Assembly (NCBI GenBank): GCA_030145265.1
Contig: JAQYWA010000056.1
Location: 1 to 9,429 of the forward strand
DNA length: 9,429 nucleotides
Source: Desulfuromonas sp.
GTDB lineage: Bacteria; Desulfobacterota; Desulfuromonadia; Desulfuromonadales; Trichloromonadaceae
Direction: 5' to 3'
Below, piece after piece: positions 5,831-9,429 of the stretch (position 1 is the first letter of the stretch; each line of letters begins with the position of its first letter). The position numbers were made by a program, and so were the translations under genes. Below the pieces are notes generated by a model. That model searched no databases. It was not told the DNA's origin and saw only the letters and a list, made by a program, of their open reading frames with translations.

Positions 5831-7699
5831 TTATTCAGCAGCGGAAATCTGTGCTTCAACAGCAAATCTTTTTATTTTCCTCGTTGTTGTTTTGGGAAAC
5901 TCTTCGTCCCGCAAAGTGAATTTTTTTACCCGCTTGTAAGCCGCCAAACATTTGCTGGCCACAAGCATTTCCCCACGAATCAGCTTCTCGAGTTCATCTT
6001 CAGCCAAGGCCGGCTTTCCCTGGTCCAGGGCATATTGATCCATGGCTTCAAGGTCGGGGTAAATGATTGCATGTACCTCTTCGGCACTCGGTGACACCTT
6101 GTGGCCGTAAACCATGACTTCGGCAATATAAGGGCTTTTGAGCAGTTCAATTTCAACCTCTTCAGGGTAAACATTTTTGCCGTTGGGAGTTACGATAAGG
6201 TTCTTGGCGCGACCGCAGATGGACAGGTAGCCATCCTGGTCAATGAATCCCAGGTCTCCCGTAGAGTACCAGTCGTCGATCAGGACCTCGGCAGTGGCTT
6301 CCGGGTTGTTGTAATAGCCGAGCATGACGTTGGGACCACGCACAAGAATTTCACCGGAACCTTCCTTGTCGGGGCTTGAAATGCGCACCTGCACACCCTG
6401 CAGCGGCAGACCTACGGTACCGATGCGCAGGGCGTCGGGTGGTTCGGCGGAAATAACCGGCGAAGTTTCGGTAATTCCGTATCCCTGGAGAATCTTGATG
6501 CCGAGGTCGTGGAAACCACGCGCGATTTCAGGATCCAGGGCGGCGCCGCCACTGATGAAGGTGGTGTTTTCACCGAGCAGCTTTTTAACTTTGGCCGCGA
6601 TGAAGGGGCGCGTGAAGGGCAGGGAATACAGGGTACGGCTTAAGGCCTTGGATTGCACATTTTTCGTAATACGGTCGTAAAATATCCGGTAGACGGCTGG
6701 AACACCTAGGAAAAAAGAAGGTCTCACTTCAGCCAGGTTCTCACCCAGTTTCTTAAGTGATTCCGCAAAAGACACTGTTCCACCGAGAGAAAGCGGGAGC
6801 AGGACCCCACAGACCTGTTCAAATACATGGTTGATCGGCAGAAACGAAAGGGTGTGCATCTGGCTATCGAGTTTAAACAAGCAGCCGGCACCCTGAATAT
6901 TCGAGACGATATTGCCGTGACTGAGCATGGCCCCCTTGGAACGCCCGGTTGTGCCCGAGGTGTAGAGGATAACGGCGACGTCTTGGGTTGTGCGGGTGTG
7001 GGAATCCGGCTCCTGGTCACGGCACAGGTCGTCGAAGCTGAGCAGTCTGGCCTGCTGGGTGAGTTTCTGCCGCAACCGTTGGATCGGCGCAAAGAGATTA
7101 TCCTGACCTTGCGGTTCCTTGGCCTTGGGCTGCTCCGACGGCATCAGCAAGCGGTAGGCTTGATTGGCCAGGCTTTCCAATACGGAAGTCCTGTCTTCCG
7201 GCAACTTGAATTCTTTGCGCAGTCGATGCCATTCGCTGACCAATTCGCCAATGGCGGCTGCACGTTCTCGATTGTTTTTCAAATCGCCCTTACGTTGCTC
7301 GACAAGAACTATCCTTTCGAGCTTGGGCAGATGTTCCTTGATTTCGAGCAAGGCATCCAGGTATCCGCGGGTCGTAAAGACCAGGCTGGCTTCGCAATCG
7401 CTGAGAACGTGTTTAAGCTCGTTGGCTTTGAGGTCCTTGTCGACCGGGACGACGACTCCACCGGCCCTCAGGATGCCGAGATAAGAGATAACCCAGCGTG
7501 CCGAAGAAGGGGCGAGCAGGGCGGCATGGTCTCCGGGTTTAAAGTCATGATGCTGCAGTCCTGCGGCAATTTGGCTGGATTGTTTCCAAAGTGAGGTGTA
7601 GCTGGTCTGCAACCAGTTTCCGTCGATTTTTTCCCGAAGCGCAGTTTTTTCCTTGTGGGCCTGACAGCTGTCGTGGAGGAGGGCATCGATTGTTTTCAC
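5831..7699 (-). CDS. Long-chain fatty acyl-CoA synthetase (AMP-forming)
   Basis: This 622-residue ANL-superfamily enzyme would activate a fatty acid with ATP to acyl-AMP and then to acyl-CoA, at the cytoplasmic face of the membrane. Core motifs in order: the P-loop YTSGTTGRSK (246-255); FLPINHVFE (287-294), typical of long-chain FAA1/FadD-type synthetases; SGGAALDPE (383-391); GYGITET (406-412), which contacts AMP; YSTGD (478-482); the hinge CGRAKNLIVTPNGKNVYPEE (495-514); and the C-terminal KTTTRKIKR with the catalytic Lys at about 608. A polar, helix-rich segment at about 140-237 between the N-terminal subdomain and the P-loop is longer than in many bacterial FadD proteins. The start is GTG with AAGGAG 9 nt upstream. 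The gene is divergent from lepA and is followed by the small Cys-rich gene. Chain-length preference is not deducible, and no beta-oxidation genes are adjacent. It could be annotated fadD, but orthology to E. coli FadD is not shown, so no symbol is given. Confidence 0.93.
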   Translation of the reverse strand: MKTIDALLHDSCQAHKEKTALREKIDGNWLQTSYTSLWKQSSQIAAGLQHHDFKPGDHAALLAPSSARWVISYLGILRAGGVVVPVDKDLKANELKHVLSDCEASLVFTTRGYLDALLEIKEHLPKLERIVLVEQRKGDLKNNRERAAAIGELVSEWHRLRKEFKLPEDRTSVLESLANQAYRLLMPSEQPKAKEPQGQDNLFAPIQRLRQKLTQQARLLSFDDLCRDQEPDSHTRTTQDVAVILYTSGTTGRSKGAMLSHGNIVSNIQGAGCLFKLDSQMHTLSFLPINHVFEQVCGVLLPLSLGGTVSFAESLKKLGENLAEVRPSFFLGVPAVYRIFYDRITKNVQSKALSRTLYSLPFTRPFIAAKVKKLLGENTTFISGGAALDPEIARGFHDLGIKILQGYGITETSPVISAEPPDALRIGTVGLPLQGVQVRISSPDKEGSGEILVRGPNVMLGYYNNPEATAEVLIDDWYSTGDLGFIDQDGYLSICGRAKNLIVTPNGKNVYPEEVEIELLKSPYIAEVMVYGHKVSPSAEEVHAIIYPDLEAMDQYALDQGKPALAEDELEKLIRGEMLVASKCLAAYKRVKKFTLRDEEFPKTTTRKIKRFAVEAQISAAE

Positions 7700-7708
7700 G
7701 CTGAAAAA

Positions 7709-7714
7709 CTCCTT
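7709..7714 (-). promoter_or_regulatory. Ribosome binding site of the acyl-CoA synthetase gene
   Basis: AAGGAG on the - strand ends 9 nt before the GTG at 7699-7697. It supports this GTG as the start, although GTG is the less common initiator. Confidence 0.7.
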
Positions 7715-7734
7715 GACGGACTATTATTTGAGCC

Positions 7735-7764
7735 AATCTAGTCCTGTGGGTTAAAATAAATCAA
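7735..7764 (-). promoter_or_regulatory. Candidate sigma-70 promoter of the acyl-CoA synthetase gene
   Basis: On the - strand TTGATT (7764-7759), an 18-bp spacer and TAGATT (7740-7735) match the -35/-10 consensus at 4 of 6 positions each. Transcription would start about 30 nt before the GTG. The match is modest and no operator is recognised next to it. Confidence 0.28.
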
Positions 7765-7843
7765 GAAGAAAAAGATGTAGCCATTTTTGATTAACGATCT
7801 TCATGTATGACGTTTTTGATGTCTTAGTCACCCCTGATTGTGC

Positions 7844-7872
7844 TTTACAAATTGCGGTTGTTTTATTATGGT
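7844..7872 (+). promoter_or_regulatory. Candidate sigma-70 promoter of lepA
   Basis: TTTACA (7844-7849, 5 of 6 to TTGACA), a 17-bp spacer and TATGGT (7867-7872, 4 of 6 to TATAAT) have ideal geometry. The predicted leader is about 40 nt to the lepA ATG. It is the best + strand promoter match in the 219-bp divergent region 7700-7918, which otherwise holds AT-rich sequence with no gene. Confidence 0.5.
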
Positions 7873-7918
7873 AGGAGATTGCGCTTTACCTTCCCTAAGT
7901 CATTAAGAAAAGAAGAAT

Positions 7919-9429
7919 ATGGACAGAAAGCTTATCCGCAACTTTTCCATCATCGCTCATATCGACCACGGCAAATCGACCTTGGCCGACCGGCTTCTCG
8001 AGGAAACTGGCGCTCTATCCGCCCGTGAGAAGACCGACCAGTTTCTCGACAAAATGGAACTGGAACGGGAACGGGGCATCACCATCAAGGCTCAGGCGGT
8101 CAGGCTGAAGTATCAGGCCGATGATGGCCACGAATACATCCTGAATCTCATCGACACCCCAGGCCACGTCGATTTCACCTACGAAGTCAGCCGGTCGTTG
8201 ACCGCCTGCGAAGGAGCGTTGCTGGTAGTCGACGCTTCGCAGGGGGTTGAAGCACAGACTCTGGCCAACGTCTACCTGGCCATCGACCAAAACCTCGAAG
8301 TCTTTCCGGTGCTGAACAAAATTGACCTGCCCAGCGCCGACCCGGAGGCTGTCAAGGCCGAGATCGAGGAGATCATCGGTCTCGATACCTCGGATGCCGT
8401 GTCCGCCAGCGCCAAAGAAGGGGTCGGCATTCATGAGATCCTGGAATCGGTTGTCAGCAAGGTGCCGGCTCCAACCGGCGACCAGGACGCTCCGCTCAAG
8501 GCGCTGATTTTCGACTCCTGGTACGACTCGTATCAAGGTGTTATTATCCTGGTGCGGATTTTTGACGGGAGTCTGAAAAAAGGCGACAAGATTCAGCTCA
8601 TGGCCAACAAAAAAGTCCAGGAGGTGTTGAAGGTCGGGGTCTTCTCACCGCACCCGGTGGAAGTGAACAGCCTGACGGCGGGGGAGGTCGGTTTCGTCAT
8701 CGCGGGTATCAAGGTGGTGCAGGATGCCAAGGTCGGCGACACCATCACCCATCTGCATCGGCAGACCGAATCCGCCCTGCCGGGATTCAAAGAAGTTAAG
8801 CCGATGGTCTTTTCCGGCCTGTATCCCATCGATACCGGCGAATACGATTCCTTGCGCGATGCCCTGGAAAAGCTGCGCCTCAACGACAGTTCTTTCTCCT
8901 TTGAGCCGGAAACCTCCCTGGCCCTTGGGTTCGGCTTTCGTTGCGGCTTTCTCGGCCTGTTGCACATGGAGATTATCCAGGAACGACTTGAGCGTGAATT
9001 TGGCGTCGAACTGATCACGACCGCGCCGACCGTTGTTTATAGGGTCACCACAGTCAAGGGTGAGCTGCTGAGGGTCGAAAGTGCCAACAAACTTCCCGAA
9101 GTCCAACTCATCGAACGCATGGACGAGCCCTTCATCCTCGCTTCGATTCATGTTCCCAACGAGTTTGTCGGCACCGTTCTGGCCCTTTGCGAAGAAAAGC
9201 GGGGGGTGCAGAGAGAAATCAAATACCTGACCGCCAACCGGGTGATGATCATCTACGAGCTGCCGCTCAATGAAATAGTTCTTGATTTCTACGATCGGCT
9301 CAAGTCGATCTCCCGCGGCTACGCCTCCTTCGACTACGAGTACCTCGATTACCGTGAAAGCAGCCTGGTGCGCCTTAACGTGCTGATCAACGGCGACCTG
9401 GTCGATGCCCTGTCGCTTATTGTCCATCG
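7919..9429 (+). CDS. lepA: Elongation factor 4 (LepA), translational GTPase, 3' end outside window
   Basis: LepA/EF-4 is a ribosome-bound GTPase related to EF-G that acts on translocation and on initiation or assembly fidelity. Translation from the ATG at 7919 gives [20 protein letters not shown], which matches the LepA N-terminus almost residue for residue. An in-frame TAA at 7904-7906 rules out a longer product. GTPase motifs are G1 AHIDHGKS (13-20), G2 with RGIT at about 52-55, G3 D79-TPGH83 and G4 N133-KID136. Beyond these come the EF-G-like domain II and III regions, then a domain V-like region ending near [10 protein letters not shown]. The frame stays open to the window edge with 503 complete codons; the usual length is about 600, so only the LepA-specific C-terminal domain is missing. 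Upstream of the ATG there is only a purine run (AAGAAAAGAAG), a weak ribosome binding site. The gene is divergent from the acyl-CoA synthetase. In many proteobacteria lepB (signal peptidase I) follows lepA, which cannot be checked here. Confidence 0.97.
   Translation, partial: MDRKLIRNFSIIAHIDHGKSTLADRLLEETGALSAREKTDQFLDKMELERERGITIKAQAVRLKYQADDGHEYILNLIDTPGHVDFTYEVSRSLTACEGALLVVDASQGVEAQTLANVYLAIDQNLEVFPVLNKIDLPSADPEAVKAEIEEIIGLDTSDAVSASAKEGVGIHEILESVVSKVPAPTGDQDAPLKALIFDSWYDSYQGVIILVRIFDGSLKKGDKIQLMANKKVQEVLKVGVFSPHPVEVNSLTAGEVGFVIAGIKVVQDAKVGDTITHLHRQTESALPGFKEVKPMVFSGLYPIDTGEYDSLRDALEKLRLNDSSFSFEPETSLALGFGFRCGFLGLLHMEIIQERLEREFGVELITTAPTVVYRVTTVKGELLRVESANKLPEVQLIERMDEPFILASIHVPNEFVGTVLALCEEKRGVQREIKYLTANRVMIIYELPLNEIVLDFYDRLKSISRGYASFDYEYLDYRESSLVRLNVLINGDLVDALSLIVH

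Noticed and set aside
6827..7594. 255-residue + strand open frame
   Set aside because: It lies wholly antisense to the acyl-CoA synthetase gene, whose motifs are all in the other frame; the product shows no recognisable domain.
7713..7740. TTGACG with AATCTA as a + strand promoter
   Set aside because: TTGACG overlaps the acyl-CoA synthetase ribosome binding site, the -10 match is poor, and a better placed lepA promoter candidate exists at 7844-7872.
7810..7824. Imperfect inverted repeat GACGT-N5-ATGTC in the divergent region
   Set aside because: It has one mismatch in short arms and no match to an operator I can name; it is likely chance in AT-rich sequence.
7840..8028. 62-residue + strand open frame across the start of lepA
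   Set aside because: It overlaps the conserved lepA N-terminus in another frame and covers the probable lepA promoter.
8015..8536. 173-residue - strand open frame
   Set aside because: It is antisense to the GTPase domain of lepA and has no recognisable motif.
8645..9427. 260-residue - strand open frame
   Set aside because: It is antisense to lepA, which matches its family throughout this region; the long frame reflects codon bias of the real gene.

Overview
The window reads as a stretch of chromosome from a Gram-negative, diderm bacterium with moderate GC (by eye, not counted). The best guess is a Desulfuromonadales-type (Geobacter/Desulfuromonas/Pelobacter-like, 'deltaproteobacterial') organism. 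The guess rests on three things: an AsmA-family envelope protein; a periplasmic Tll0287-like (DUF3365) sensor domain with a c-type heme motif on a hybrid kinase; and a good sigma-54-type promoter sequence in front of that kinase. This placement is inference from family distribution, not from a search. No mobile element, CRISPR array, tRNA or rRNA is visible.

Layout. Positions 1-2624 hold three genes on the + strand, closely spaced and probably one transcript: the 3' part of an AsmA-family gene (cut by the window start), a rubrerythrin-like ferritin-fold protein, and a class II aldolase/adducin-family protein. A 160-181 bp gap (2625-2805) follows. It carries a sigma-54-like element and an adjacent perfect 7-bp dyad, and leads into a large hybrid histidine kinase (to 5526) with heme-sensor, HisKA, HATPase, two receiver and Hpt domains. 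Convergent to it on the - strand are a long-chain acyl-CoA synthetase gene (5831-7699) and, 60 bp downstream of that, a small cysteine-rich protein gene (5549-5770) whose likely TTG start is set by a GGAGGG ribosome binding site. A 219-bp divergent intergenic region (7700-7918) separates the acyl-CoA synthetase from lepA (EF-4). The lepA gene runs off the right end of the window with about 84% of the usual length present.

How the genes fit together. lepA is a housekeeping translation gene. The acyl-CoA synthetase activates fatty acids. AsmA-type proteins belong to envelope/lipid homeostasis. The ferritin-like protein suggests oxidative or iron stress handling. The kinase appears to be a redox or ligand sensor whose response-regulator partner is not in the window. 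There is no obvious single pathway. The parts most worth a second look are the heme-motif multi-step phosphorelay kinase with its putative sigma-54 promoter, and the small Cys-rich protein behind the acyl-CoA synthetase gene.
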